The notes under the pieces: generated by a model | What the model was told of the DNA's origin: nothing | The model's database searches: none | What the model saw: the letters and a program-made list of their open reading frames with translations, nothing else | Origin: Sulfurimonadaceae bacterium | Lineage (GTDB): Bacteria > Campylobacterota > Campylobacteria > Campylobacterales > Sulfurimonadaceae | Direction: 5' to 3' | Length of the DNA stretch: 64,000 nt | NCBI GenBank assembly: GCA_028683835.1 | Contig: JAQUHB010000004.1 | Location: forward strand, 47,944 to 111,943 | Position numbers and translations under genes: made by a program | Part shown: positions 24,749-34,116 of the stretch, piece by piece | Layout: the number at the start of each line of letters is the position of its first letter | How positions within the stretch are numbered: the first letter of the stretch is position 1

Positions 24749-24765
24749 AAAACTTTTTAAGTTTT
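24749..24765 (+). other. AT-rich hairpin in the rpsL-rpsG spacer
   Basis: AAAACTT-TTT-AAGTTTT lies in the 140-base spacer. In E. coli this spacer is where S7 represses its own operon; the sequence here shows no clear match to that target, so the role is open. Confidence 0.3.
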
Positions 24766-24823
24766 TTAAAGAAATATGAATGTTTTGAGTAAATTTGACA
24801 AAAATTGAAGATAAGGAAAATAA

Positions 24824-25294
<471 letters not shown>

Positions 25295-25421
25295 TATCTA
25301 CTTTTTGTTGAACTTCGCCTCGTGTGAAGTTCCTACATGTAAACCTCTTTTCTAAGATGAAGCTTTCCTTTTAGGAAAGAGGTTCAGCTCTTCAAAATCA
25401 AAGTTTTTTTAAGGTAATAAT
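25295..25421 (+). promoter_or_regulatory. Structured rpsG-fusA spacer with alternative hairpins
   Basis: GAACTTC/GAAGTTC (25310-25332) is followed by a palindrome variant CTACATGTAAA. Then AACCTCTTT (25342-25350) can pair with AAAGAGGTT (25376-25384), while CTTTCCT (25363-25369) can pair with AGGAAAG (25373-25379). The last two share bases and exclude each other, so the leader may switch between two folds. No known riboswitch class is recognised. Confidence 0.45.
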
Positions 25422-27512
25422 ATGGCAAGATCACATAAGCTAGAAGATGTAAGAAATATCGGTATTGCTGCACACATTGATGCAGGAAAAACAACAACAA
25501 CAGAACGTATTTTGTTCTATACAGGTGTTGAACATAAAATCGGTGAGGTTCATGATGGTGCTGCTACTATGGACTGGATGGAGCAAGAGCAAGAGAGAGG
25601 TATTACAATTACTTCTGCTGCTACAACTTGTGAATGGGATGGAAAACAGATAAATATTATCGATACTCCGGGCCACGTTGACTTTACAATTGAAGTTGAG
25701 CGTTCTATGCGTGTACTTGATGGTGCAGTTTCAGTTTTCTGTGCAGTTGGTGGGGTTCAACCACAATCTGAGACAGTTTGGAGACAAAGAAATCGTTATG
25801 GTGTTCCATCAATTGTTTTCGTAAACAAAATGGATAGAACAGGTGCGGATTTTTACAATGTTGAAGGTCAAATTCGTGATCGTCTAAAAGGGAACCCTGT
25901 TCCTATACAACTTCCAATCGGTGCAGAAGATACATTTGCGGGTATCGTTGACCTAGTAAAAATGAAAGCTATCGTTTGGGATCAAGATGCAGCGATGGGC
26001 TCAAATTATCACGTTGAAGAGATTCCTGAAAACATGGTAGATAAAGCAAATGAATACCGCGAAAAAATGATCGAATCAATCTCTGGTGTTGATGGCAATG
26101 AAGAACTGATGGAAAAATTTCTTGAAGGTATCGAACTTACTGAAGAAGAGATTATCGCAGGTATCAAAGCAGCAACATTAGCTATGGAAATCGTTCCAAT
26201 GACTGCTGGGACTGCATTTAAAAACAAAGGTGTTCAAACTTTACTTGATGCTGTTGTTGCTTATCTTCCATCTCCAACTGAATGTGCTGCTATTAAAGGT
26301 ACTATGATGGATGATGAAGACGTTGAAGTTGTTGTTCCTTCAACTGATGATGGTAAGTTTGCATCTTTGGCATTTAAAATCATGACAGATCCATTTGTTG
26401 GAACTTTAACTTTTATCCGTGTTTACCGTGGTTCTTTAGAAGCAGGTTCATTTGTACATAACACTACAAAAGACAAACGTGAGCGTATTGGTCGTATCGT
26501 GAAAATGCATGCTATCAAACGTGAAGAAGTAAAAGAGATTTATGCAGGTGAAATCGGTGCTGTTGTTGGTTTGAAATATACAACTACGGGTGATACTTTA
26601 TGTAATGAAGATGATAAAGTTATTCTAGAGCGTATGGTTTTCCCTGAACCAGTTATCTCTGTTGCAGTTGAACCAAAAACAAAAGCTGACCAAGAGAAAA
26701 TGGGTCTAGCTCTTGCTAAACTTGCTGCAGAAGATCCTTCATTCCGTGTTCATACTGACGAAGAAACTGGCCAAACAATTATTTCGGGAATGGGTGAGCT
26801 ACACCTTGAGATCATTGTTGACCGTATGAAACGTGAGTTTAAAGTTGAAGCTGAAGTTGGTGCTCCACAAGTTTCTTATCGTGAAGCGATTAAATCTGAA
26901 GTTTCTCAAGAGTACAAATACGCAAAACAATCAGGTGGTCGTGGACAATTTGGTCACGTCTTCTTACGTATCAAACCAAATGAAGCTGGTGCTGGTTTCA
27001 AATTTAACAACGAGATTAAAGGTGGGGTTATTCCAAAAGAGTACGTTCCTGCTATTGAAAAAGGTATCGTTGAAGCAATGCAAGGTGGTGTACTTGCTGG
27101 TTATCCATTAGAAGATATCGAAGTTTCAGTTTATGATGGTTCATACCACGAAGTTGACTCGAATGAGATGGCGTTTAAACTTGCTGCTTCAATGGGATTC
27201 AAAGAGGGTTGTAGAAAAGCAGGTGCTGCGATTTTAGAGCCGTTGATGAAAGTTGAAGTTGAAGTTCCTGAAGATTATATGGGAGATGTTATCGGTGACC
27301 TTAACCGTCGTCGTGGACAGATCAATAACATGGGTGACCGTTCTGGAAACAAAATAGTTGACGCGTATGTTCCATTATCTGAAATGTTTGGTTACTCAAC
27401 TGACCTTCGTTCATCTACTCAAGGACGTGGTACTTATTCTATGGAATTCCACCATTACGAAGAAGTTCCAAGAAACGTTTCTGAAGAGATTATCAAAAAA
27501 CGTAACGGCTAG
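25422..27512 (+). CDS. fusA: Elongation factor G
   Basis: Translocation GTPase, 696 residues. G1 is [10 protein letters not shown]3 is D-T-P-G-H-V-D-F, G4 is N-K-M-D. Domains II to V follow, with domain [16 protein letters not shown] precedes the ATG. A clear stem-loop follows the stop. The paralogue type is canonical EF-G by its place next to rpsG. Confidence 0.99.
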   Translation: MARSHKLEDVRNIGIAAHIDAGKTTTTERILFYTGVEHKIGEVHDGAATMDWMEQEQERGITITSAATTCEWDGKQINIIDTPGHVDFTIEVERSMRVLDGAVSVFCAVGGVQPQSETVWRQRNRYGVPSIVFVNKMDRTGADFYNVEGQIRDRLKGNPVPIQLPIGAEDTFAGIVDLVKMKAIVWDQDAAMGSNYHVEEIPENMVDKANEYREKMIESISGVDGNEELMEKFLEGIELTEEEIIAGIKAATLAMEIVPMTAGTAFKNKGVQTLLDAVVAYLPSPTECAAIKGTMMDDEDVEVVVPSTDDGKFASLAFKIMTDPFVGTLTFIRVYRGSLEAGSFVHNTTKDKRERIGRIVKMHAIKREEVKEIYAGEIGAVVGLKYTTTGDTLCNEDDKVILERMVFPEPVISVAVEPKTKADQEKMGLALAKLAAEDPSFRVHTDEETGQTIISGMGELHLEIIVDRMKREFKVEAEVGAPQVSYREAIKSEVSQEYKYAKQSGGRGQFGHVFLRIKPNEAGAGFKFNNEIKGGVIPKEYVPAIEKGIVEAMQGGVLAGYPLEDIEVSVYDGSYHEVDSNEMAFKLAASMGFKEGCRKAGAAILEPLMKVEVEVPEDYMGDVIGDLNRRRGQINNMGDRSGNKIVDAYVPLSEMFGYSTDLRSSTQGRGTYSMEFHHYEEVPRNVSEEIIKKRNG

Positions 27513-27523
27513 TCTTTCACTTT

Positions 27524-27550
27524 TTGCCCCTTTTTATGGGGCAATCTTTA
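27524..27550 (+). terminator. Intrinsic terminator after fusA
   Basis: TTGCCCC (27524-27530), seven-base loop, GGGGCAA (27538-27544), then TCTTTACTTTC. It ends the long expression operon before the convergent bpt gene. Confidence 0.75.
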
Positions 27551-27611
27551 CTTTCACTCTTATTTTACAAAATTTTTAAATACAATCAATCTTCTATTTA
27601 TTATAGAGTTA

Positions 27612-28325
27612 TTAATTCCAAATATCTTCTTCTAGATCTGTTGGGCGGTTTTGCAGTATCATATACGGAGAGAACTGATCTTTATATGACAAACTTGGAC
27701 ACTCTTTCACATAATATCCAAGATATATCCAAGGTTTTTTAAGCACTTTTGCAAGATTGATTTGTCTCAGAAGTGAGTATTTTCCAAGAGATAAATGTCG
27801 ATACTCTGGGTCATAATAAAAGTAGATGGAGGAGATACCGTCTTCCATAATATCTATGAGATCAACGCCAATAAGCTTATTCCTATCATAATATAAAATC
27901 TCATATCCAAAATTATCATGACCTGCAACAAAAGAGGTGTAATAATTTTTTATGTCAGTTTGATTATTGTCCCAATTTTTACTTTCATGCATGTAGTCAT
28001 GGTATTTATTAAAAAGATCTATATGCTCATGACTTACAGTAGGTGTTTGAATAATGGATCTCATATGAGTATTTTTTTTAATAATTCTTCTCTCAGATTT
28101 TGAAAAGTTATAGTTTATGACATCGATTTTTATGCTTTGACATTCATGACAATCTGCACAAATTGGTCTAAAAAACATTTTTCCAAATCTTCTCCATCCT
28201 CTTTGTATCAAAGTAGTACAATATTTGGTGCTACACTCCGAGAGTATTTTGTAGTGGGCAGTTTGCTCTTTATCTTTGAGATAAGAACACTTGTCTGTTA
28301 ACACACATTCATTGAGTAATTTCAT
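27612..28325 (-). CDS. bpt: Aspartate/glutamate leucyltransferase (Bpt; ATE family)
   Basis: Bpt transfers leucine from Leu-tRNA to N-terminal Asp or Glu and marks proteins for ClpS/ClpAP degradation (N-end rule). The 237-residue product has family length, a cysteine cluster (C-A-D-C-H-E-C near residue 57) and C-terminal-domain landmarks such as Y-F-Y-Y-D-P-E-Y-R-H-L-S-L-G-K-Y and Y-L-G-Y-Y-V. The ATE fold also covers eukaryotic arginyltransferases; the bacterial length and motifs fit Bpt. Confidence 0.9.
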   Translation of the reverse strand: MKLLNECVLTDKCSYLKDKEQTAHYKILSECSTKYCTTLIQRGWRRFGKMFFRPICADCHECQSIKIDVINYNFSKSERRIIKKNTHMRSIIQTPTVSHEHIDLFNKYHDYMHESKNWDNNQTDIKNYYTSFVAGHDNFGYEILYYDRNKLIGVDLIDIMEDGISSIYFYYDPEYRHLSLGKYSLLRQINLAKVLKKPWIYLGYYVKECPSLSYKDQFSPYMILQNRPTDLEEDIWN

Positions 28326-28350
28326 AAAAACGTTTTGTTCTAAAAATAAC

Positions 28351-29451
28351 TTATGAAGATCTATTTTGAGCTATTAAAACGCCTTCAATCATACTGTCTA
28401 TATCACCATCCAAGATGGCGCTGACATTGCTAAACGCTTCATTGCTTCGTGTATCTTTGACTTGTTGGTAGGGTTGAAGAACATATGAACGGATCTGATG
28501 TCCCCAACCGATCTCGCTTTTTTCAACTCCTGCCTCTTTTGCTTTTTGAATCTCTAGTTCATATTCATACAGACGCGATTTTAACATCTTCATCGCAGTG
28601 GCTTTGTTTTTATGCTGACTTCGATCGTTTTGACACTGCACAACTATGCCCGTTGCAATGTGAGTGATACGGATTGCCGATTCTGTTTTGTTGACATGCT
28701 GTCCACCAGCACCTGAAGCACGGTAAGTATCTATACGAATATCTTTATCTTCTATAACTATATTGATATTATCATCAATTTCAGGTGAAACAACAACTGA
28801 GGTAAAAGAGGTATGGCGCTTAGCATTTGAATCAAATGGAGAGATACGGACAAGACGATGGATACCGCTTTCAACCTTGAGGTATCCATAAGCATTTTCA
28901 CCAGAGATTAAAATAGAGGCATCTTTAATACCGGCTTCCTCACCATTTTGATAGTCAAGCGTTTCGACTTTAAATCCGTGTCTTTCAGCCCACCTTGTAT
29001 ACATTCTAAGGAGAATAGAAGCCCAGTCCTGAGACTCAGTTCCGCCAGCTCCAGGGTGGATGGATAGAATGGCATTATTTCCATCCGTTTCACCACTCAA
29101 TAAAACACTGATTTCCATCTGTCTTACGTAGTTTTCAAGATCTCCTGACTCTTTAAAAAGTGTTTCTATAGTTTCTTCATCATTCTCATCTTGTGCCATC
29201 TCATAAAGCTCATGAGCATCTGTTACGGCAGCTGAAGCGTCATGATATTTTTGTAGTTTTCTCTCAAGTTGCGTTTTTTCTTTTTGAACGACAGCTGCAT
29301 TAGCCGCATCATTCCAAAAGCTTTGATCGTTTTCCATCTCTTTGATCTCTTCGAGTTTTACTTCAATCTTTTTTGGCTCAACGACACCGGCAATATTTTT
29401 CATTTTTAGTTGTAACGTTTTTAAAAGTTCTGTATATTCATAATTGTCCAT
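28351..29451 (-). CDS. prfB: Peptide chain release factor 2
   Basis: RF2 recognises UGA and UAA and triggers peptide release. The 366-residue frame contains S-P-F (in I-S-P-F-D-S), the UGA/UAA-reading motif, and the catalytic G-G-Q in [10 protein letters not shown]. The reading frame is continuous from the ATG, so the programmed +1 frameshift found in many prfB genes is absent. It diverges from panC, with a TATAAT on the panC side in the short spacer. Confidence 0.97.
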   Translation of the reverse strand: MDNYEYTELLKTLQLKMKNIAGVVEPKKIEVKLEEIKEMENDQSFWNDAANAAVVQKEKTQLERKLQKYHDASAAVTDAHELYEMAQDENDEETIETLFKESGDLENYVRQMEISVLLSGETDGNNAILSIHPGAGGTESQDWASILLRMYTRWAERHGFKVETLDYQNGEEAGIKDASILISGENAYGYLKVESGIHRLVRISPFDSNAKRHTSFTSVVVSPEIDDNINIVIEDKDIRIDTYRASGAGGQHVNKTESAIRITHIATGIVVQCQNDRSQHKNKATAMKMLKSRLYEYELEIQKAKEAGVEKSEIGWGHQIRSYVLQPYQQVKDTRSNEAFSNVSAILDGDIDSMIEGVLIAQNRSS

Positions 29452-29472
29452 AGGTTCTATCCAGTCATATAG

Positions 29473-29478
29473 TATAAT
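29473..29478 (+). promoter_or_regulatory. -10 box for panC
   Basis: Perfect TATAAT, 28 bases before the panC ATG, in the divergent prfB-panC spacer. No convincing -35 is seen. Confidence 0.5.
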
Positions 29479-29506
29479 TGCGATTATATATCACAGAGGC
29501 TTAAAA

Positions 29507-30328
29507 ATGAGAGTTTTTCAATCCCCAAACGAGCTTATGAGCGAGCTAAGAGCTTTACATGTAAAGATTGGATTTGTACCTACGATGGGTGCTTTGCATA
29601 ACGGTCATATATCACTAATTAAAAAAGCAAAAGAGGAAAACGATATCGTTGTCGTTTCGATCTTTGTCAACCCTACACAGTTTTTAAAGGGTGAAGATTT
29701 AGAACAATATCCAAGGCGGGAACAAGCTGATAAGCGTGTTTGTGAACTCGCTGGAGTTGATTATCTTTTTTATCCTGATGCAGAAGATATGTACGGACAA
29801 GATGAAGTAAGTGTTTGTGCTCCAAATGTACGTGGTTATATTCTTGAAGGGGCAACTCGTCCTGGACATTTTAGCGGTGTTCTCACCGTTGTGATGAAAC
29901 TTCTTAATATCGTAAATCCAACAAATGCCTATTTTGGAAAAAAAGATGCGCAACAGTTAAAACTGATCACTTTAATGGTAAAACAGATGTTTATGGATGT
30001 CAATATCGTGCCCGTTGAAACGATGCGCGATAGTTTAGGTTTGGCACTAAGCAGTAGAAATGATTATCTCAGCGCGCATGAGAGAACTGAAGCGCTAAAA
30101 ATTCCATCAGCTTTAAAAAAAGCGACGAGTTTAGTTATAGCCAAGGAGTATGACGTTGAGACGATCATAAAGGAGATGGAAGCTATCCTAACTCCGCTGG
30201 AAGTTTCTTATATAGCGATTGTAAACCGCGAGTTTGTCCCGCTTAAAAAGGTGGAGACGGGCAACTCAGTGATTTTGGTGGAGGCTGTTGTTGGCGTCAC
30301 TAGGCTGTTGGATAATATTTGGCTTTAA
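29507..30328 (+). CDS. panC: Pantothenate synthetase (pantoate-beta-alanine ligase)
   Basis: Joins pantoate and beta-alanine with ATP to make vitamin B5. The 273-residue product has P-T-M-G-A-L-H-N-G-H (nucleotide-binding H-x-G-H), F-V-N-P-T-Q-F, R-P-G-H-F-S-G-V and G-K-K-D-A-Q-Q. I chose the ATG at 29507 because AGAGG lies seven bases upstream and the family starts there. Its last 63 bases overlap the convergent ftsI. One TTACATGTAA copy encodes L-H-V-K near residue 18. Confidence 0.97.
   Translation: MRVFQSPNELMSELRALHVKIGFVPTMGALHNGHISLIKKAKEENDIVVVSIFVNPTQFLKGEDLEQYPRREQADKRVCELAGVDYLFYPDAEDMYGQDEVSVCAPNVRGYILEGATRPGHFSGVLTVVMKLLNIVNPTNAYFGKKDAQQLKLITLMVKQMFMDVNIVPVETMRDSLGLALSSRNDYLSAHERTEALKIPSALKKATSLVIAKEYDVETIIKEMEAILTPLEVSYIAIVNREFVPLKKVETGNSVILVEAVVGVTRLLDNIWL
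29553..29566. repeat. Iterated palindrome CTTTACATGTAAAG in panC
   Basis: A 14-base perfect palindrome with the TTACATGTAA core, read as L-H-V-K. Confidence 0.7.
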
Positions 30329-32074
30329 GTATTTTTCTTCAATCATAGTATCGATGATCTGTTTAAAGATGGGGACCGATGTCTGTGCGGCAAAGTACTC
30401 ACCTTTTGGTTGAATGACGACCACACCTATCGTATAGCTGTTCTTCCCATCATTGGCAAAACCTACAAATGAAGTATTATACTTAGCAACATACGATCCT
30501 GATTCTACGATATGGGCAGTTCCGGTTTTTCCGCCTATTTCTAAGCCCGGAGTGATCGCCTTTGTTCCCGTTCCTTCCATAACAGTTTTTATAAGAATTT
30601 TTTTCATCATACTTGCTGTTGTAGGGTCAACAACCTGTTTCCCGGGATCAATAGGGATAGGAGTTGCTTTACCAAACTTGTCGATAAGTGAATTTACTAA
30701 GACGGGCGTAACCTCTTTTCCGTTGTTATTAAAAGCGTTATAGGCATTTACAAGCTGCATGAGTGTTACTTTCATCCCGTATCCATAAGATGCAGTTGCT
30801 TTATATATTTCATCGCTGAGTTGTGATGAGTTGGGAATTTGCCCCTCTTTTTCATAAGAAAGATCGATGTTGGTTTTATGTGCAAGCCCAAAGTTGGAGA
30901 GTCCTTCATAGAAGTCCATGCCCGTCAATTTTTGTGCAAGTTGTGCCATACCAATATTTGATGAGTAAACGATGACATCCTCAGCACTGAGCATATCAAA
31001 CTTATGTTCATCCGTGATCACTTTTTTACCCATTAAAAATTTTCCTCCATGACCATTGACCATATCATAAGGATTGATGAGATGTTTTTCAAGTAAAAGA
31101 GTAAATGTCAGTGGTTTGATAACAGAACCTGGTTCAAAACCATACTCAATAGCCCAAGTATTAAGTGAAGGATAATCCTGTTTTTGTATGTTTTGTGGAA
31201 GAAATCTATTCGAACTCGCAAGTGATAAAATTCTGCCATCTTTTGATGACATGACAACTGTCATAATATGCTCAGCGTTGAGTTTCTCCTTCATCTTGTC
31301 TAAAATATTTTCTATTTTTATTTGAAGTACAACGGGAATATTTAACTTCACATCCAAGCCGTCCGTTTGCGCTTTGGTATAGCTGTCTTTATTGAGTATC
31401 ATATAATTATTAACGTCACGAGGAGCAAACTGTTTGGCATCTTGTTTGGATGAGAGTTCATCTTCATAACGCTTTTCAATACCTTTTACTCCACGTATTT
31501 TAGTATATCCTTCCTCTTCTATCTTGTGCGGATAGCCGATAACAGGTGTAAGTAAAGTTCCATAAGGATAGATCCTAGCTTCTCCACTTTCAATGACACT
31601 AAGACCCTGTGTAATTCGAGTATGTGTTACAGGATTTTCTATTTCTTGAAATACCTTATATCTTCTTAACTCAAAGCCGAGATTTTTAAGAGACTGCGCC
31701 TGTTTGGAATTAAGGTTATAACTTAAAACGACAATTCCATTTTTTTTGTTTAAAAGAGTTTTCACAGTTTGTGGATCGACATTACTGTATATGCTGTAAA
31801 GTTGAATGAAAAGATCCATCTTGTTTGGATCTATAAAGTTAGTATTGACTATCGCTTTATAAAGTTTTTGTGTAGTTGCAAGATGAAATCCATCAGCACT
31901 GATGATACTCCCACGTTTAGCTACAGATGTTTCAGAGGTGAAAAGTGAAGGGGTCTCACGAGGATTGATGGCAGTAAAAAGCATTACGCTTAAAAAGACG
32001 ATAAAACCGAGAGAGATAATAGAAAAAAGTAAAAAAGTCTTTTTTGATTTTGTTCTGTAAGAGATACTATGCAT
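30266..32074 (-). CDS. ftsI: Penicillin-binding protein, FtsI/PBP3-like transpeptidase
   Basis: Class B penicillin-binding protein that cross-links peptidoglycan, probably at the septum. The 602-residue product has one N-terminal membrane helix (about 14-36), a dimerisation domain with R-G-S-I-I-S-A-D-G, and a transpeptidase domain with S317-V-I-K320, S371-S-N373 and K516-T-G518. It lies last in flgB-flgC-fliE-ftsI, an order shared with Campylobacter, where the gene is called pbpB. No clear ribosome site is seen; it starts 14 bases after fliE. The 3' end overlaps panC by 63 bases on the other strand. Confidence 0.93.
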   Translation of the reverse strand: MHSISYRTKSKKTFLLFSIISLGFIVFLSVMLFTAINPRETPSLFTSETSVAKRGSIISADGFHLATTQKLYKAIVNTNFIDPNKMDLFIQLYSIYSNVDPQTVKTLLNKKNGIVVLSYNLNSKQAQSLKNLGFELRRYKVFQEIENPVTHTRITQGLSVIESGEARIYPYGTLLTPVIGYPHKIEEEGYTKIRGVKGIEKRYEDELSSKQDAKQFAPRDVNNYMILNKDSYTKAQTDGLDVKLNIPVVLQIKIENILDKMKEKLNAEHIMTVVMSSKDGRILSLASSNRFLPQNIQKQDYPSLNTWAIEYGFEPGSVIKPLTFTLLLEKHLINPYDMVNGHGGKFLMGKKVITDEHKFDMLSAEDVIVYSSNIGMAQLAQKLTGMDFYEGLSNFGLAHKTNIDLSYEKEGQIPNSSQLSDEIYKATASYGYGMKVTLMQLVNAYNAFNNNGKEVTPVLVNSLIDKFGKATPIPIDPGKQVVDPTTASMMKKILIKTVMEGTGTKAITPGLEIGGKTGTAHIVESGSYVAKYNTSFVGFANDGKNSYTIGVVVIQPKGEYFAAQTSVPIFKQIIDTMIEEKYLKPNIIQQPSDANNSLHQNH

Positions 32075-32088
32075 TAAAAACGGGTTAC

Positions 32089-32391
32089 TTACATCTGAGT
32101 TTTACTGATTTGTGAGTACGCATTCAATGCTTTATTTCTAACTTCTAGCATTAGTTTCATACTTATTTCTGCTTTGTCAATAGCAAGTGCTGCTTGATGA
32201 AGATCTTTGACTTGACCTGTTGCTATGTCGCTCATCGCTTTTTCGCTAGTTTCTTGCATGTCATTTACTTCATTCATAGCTGATTTTAAAGACTGAGCAA
32301 AAGCGTCTCCCGTGCTCGGCGTCTTAGCCGATGATAATTTATTTTTTAAAATATCTGCAGATGAAAGAGTATCAATACCAGTTATTGCCAT
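32089..32391 (-). CDS. fliE: Flagellar hook-basal body protein FliE
   Basis: FliE joins the MS ring to the proximal rod. The 100-residue product ends with the family-typical segment Q-A-A-L-A-I-D-K-A-E-I-S-M-K-L-M-L-E-V-R-N-K. AAGGA precedes the ATG. It follows flgC after 14 bases in a clear operon. Confidence 0.96.
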   Translation of the reverse strand: MAITGIDTLSSADILKNKLSSAKTPSTGDAFAQSLKSAMNEVNDMQETSEKAMSDIATGQVKDLHQAALAIDKAEISMKLMLEVRNKALNAYSQISKTQM

Positions 32392-32405
32392 AATTTATTC
32401 CTTGT

Positions 32406-32900
32406 CTACTGTAAAAGAGAAATGGCGCTAGTCGCCATATTTTTAGCACTATCAAATGCCGCAACATTTGCTTGATATGATCTTGTTGCTTCTACCAGAT
32501 CGGCCATTTCTACTACAGGATTAATATTTGGATACGCAACATAACCCTTTGCATCAGCATCAGGACTTGTCGGGTCGTATTTCATTTTGGGTTGCGAATC
32601 GTCACGTGATATTTTATCAACTTTAACGGTCATTATAGCAGGGTTTACTTTACGCCCAGCTTGTCCCTCATCCAAAGGATCTTCATATTTGAGTGAAGAA
32701 TTTTGGTTGTTTATAGCTGTATTGATAGCATCATTAAAGTTGATAGCTTTGAAGATAACTTCTCTACGGCGGTAAGGTCCACCCTCTTCAGTACGGGTTG
32801 TTTGTGCATTTGCGATATTTGAAGAGATTACATCAACTCTTGTTCTTTGAGCAGAAAGCCCATAACCGCTGATATCAAAACTGCTTAAGAAATTACTCAT
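32406..32900 (-). CDS. flgC: Flagellar basal-body rod protein FlgC
   Basis: Proximal rod subunit, 164 residues, exported by the flagellar type III system without a cleaved signal. N-terminal D-I-S-G-Y-G-L-S-A-Q-R-T-R-V-D-V-I-S-S-N and the C-terminal coiled segment (D-L-V-E-A-T-R-S-Y-Q-A-N-V) are diagnostic. AAGGA precedes the ATG. Confidence 0.97.
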   Translation of the reverse strand: MSNFLSSFDISGYGLSAQRTRVDVISSNIANAQTTRTEEGGPYRRREVIFKAINFNDAINTAINNQNSSLKYEDPLDEGQAGRKVNPAIMTVKVDKISRDDSQPKMKYDPTSPDADAKGYVAYPNINPVVEMADLVEATRSYQANVAAFDSAKNMATSAISLLQ

Positions 32901-32910
32901 ACTTCTATCC

Positions 32911-33342
32911 TTAACTTACTTTAGCAGATGCATCGATGACACTTGCATAAATGTTCGTTTCTTTTTTTATCGCCGCAATAAGAGCTGTATACATAGTGGA
33001 GTTTTTACTCATCTCTGTTGTTTCTACATCTATATCTACACTATTGCCATCATTTCTTGTCATATGCCCGTCTCTAAAAAACAGAGATGCAGTGGAGTTG
33101 TCAAGTTGAGGAAGCGCGTCAAGATGCTCACCATCTGTTTTTGCCATCTGAAGTGTTTGCGTATTAGCTCCAAATACTTCTTTTTGTTTTTGCACAAGAG
33201 TTGATTGAAAATTGATGTCACGAGGTTTGTAATATGGAGTGTCTGCATTAGCGATGTTTGAAGCTATCATATCTTGACGCATCGAGCGATAGTTTAATGC
33301 TTGTGCCATTAAATCATAAGATGGAGATATCTGAAGACTCAT
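32911..33342 (-). CDS. flgB: Flagellar basal-body rod protein FlgB
   Basis: Proximal rod subunit, 143 residues. It has the rod-family N-terminus with M-I-A-S-N-I-A-N-A-D-T-P-Y-Y and a C-terminal alpha-helical segment. First gene of the minus-strand flgB-flgC-fliE-ftsI unit, behind a sigma-54 promoter 38 bases upstream. Confidence 0.96.
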   Translation of the reverse strand: MSLQISPSYDLMAQALNYRSMRQDMIASNIANADTPYYKPRDINFQSTLVQKQKEVFGANTQTLQMAKTDGEHLDALPQLDNSTASLFFRDGHMTRNDGNSVDIDVETTEMSKNSTMYTALIAAIKKETNIYASVIDASAKVS

Positions 33343-33379
33343 TCTGCAAACCTTTTTTATTGTTATTATGTTTTTAAAA

Positions 33380-33394
33380 GCAATTGTTGTGCCA
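33380..33394 (-). promoter_or_regulatory. Sigma-54 promoter of flgB
   Basis: On the minus strand the sequence is TGGCAC-AACAA-TTGC followed by T, a full match to the RpoN -24/-12 consensus with correct spacing. Initiation near 33368 would give a leader of about 26 bases. In Campylobacter, rod and hook genes depend on RpoN and FlgR, so FlgR-like activation is expected here. Confidence 0.88.
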
Positions 33395-33423
33395 ATTTAT
33401 TTGCATATAAAAAAATTGAATAT

Positions 33424-33437
33424 TTGAAATATTTCAA
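33424..33437. repeat. 14-base palindrome upstream of the flgB and pseudopilin genes
   Basis: TTGAAATATTTCAA is a perfect palindrome in the divergent spacer, 30 bases upstream of the sigma-54 -24 element. It could be an activator site for either direction. Confidence 0.4.
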
Positions 33438-33492
33438 TAGTATTATCATTTTAATATAACTTTAAGATAATCTAACTCATAATGTGCTCTAA

Positions 33493-33520
33493 GGTTACTG
33501 GTGTAACCCAATTTTTTAAA
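33493..33520 (+). promoter_or_regulatory. Small stem-loop with T-run in the pseudopilin leader
   Basis: GGTTAC-TGGT-GTAACC followed by CAATTTTTT, then AAGGAG and the ATG. It looks like a short terminator or attenuator within the leader. Confidence 0.35.
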
Positions 33521-33533
33521 CTAAGGAGTTCTT

Positions 33534-34040
33534 ATGAAAAGAGCTGGTTTTACAATGATCGAATTGATCTTCGTTATCGTTATTTTAGGTATTTTATCAG
33601 CAGTTGCATTACCGAAGTTCATCGGTGTTTCTGAACAAGCACACGTTGGTAAGTTGAAAGCGTATGTTGGTACATTGAATAGAACTGTTGCGCCTGCACT
33701 TTGGTCTGAGTCAATTTCAGGTGATTTGAATGGTTCTATTGCAAGTGCTGGTGCGCTAACAGCTGGTTACCAAGCAAAATTGGATTCTCAAATTACTGGG
33801 CCAAGTGAATTAGACGCAAATGGTACGCTTAACAGCACAAACTGTGGGTTGACGTATCCATCGGAAGCTGTTGGTGCGGTGGATTCAGTTAATACTACTT
33901 TAAAAGCAGGAACTAACGCTTTTGCTAAAGCAACAACAATAGGTTCAAAGCAATATTATATAGGTTGTGCTGATGGTAATGCAACTTCATCTCCGCTGTT
34001 CTTCTTAGAAGATAACAATGGTACTATATTAACAAAATAA
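33534..34040 (+). CDS. Type IV pilin-like / type II secretion pseudopilin
   Basis: A 168-residue exported protein with a class III signal: a short basic leader M-K-R-A-G, then F-T-M-I-E-L-I-F-V-I-V-I-L-G-I-L with Glu at +5. Cleavage would be after Gly5 by a prepilin peptidase. The rest is an alpha-helical spine and a Gly/Ala/Thr-rich globular part with two cysteines (in N-C-G-L and I-G-C-A-D). The very strong AAGGAG site and downstream terminator suggest a highly made single-gene unit. No assembly ATPase is nearby, so pilus, secretion or competence use cannot be told apart. Confidence 0.85.
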   Translation: MKRAGFTMIELIFVIVILGILSAVALPKFIGVSEQAHVGKLKAYVGTLNRTVAPALWSESISGDLNGSIASAGALTAGYQAKLDSQITGPSELDANGTLNSTNCGLTYPSEAVGAVDSVNTTLKAGTNAFAKATTIGSKQYYIGCADGNATSSPLFFLEDNNGTILTK

Positions 34041-34053
34041 TATCTGTGTAACG

Positions 34054-34088
34054 ACAATCCCTTTGCGGGATTGTGATACTTTTTTCTT
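34054..34088 (+). terminator. Intrinsic terminator after the first pseudopilin gene
   Basis: ACAATCCC-TTTGC-GGGATTGT then GATACTTTTTTCTT. A good stem and T-run, separating the two pseudopilin genes. Confidence 0.8.
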
Positions 34089-34116
34089 CTCACTATCTTA
34101 ACTTGTTAGGTTGCTT

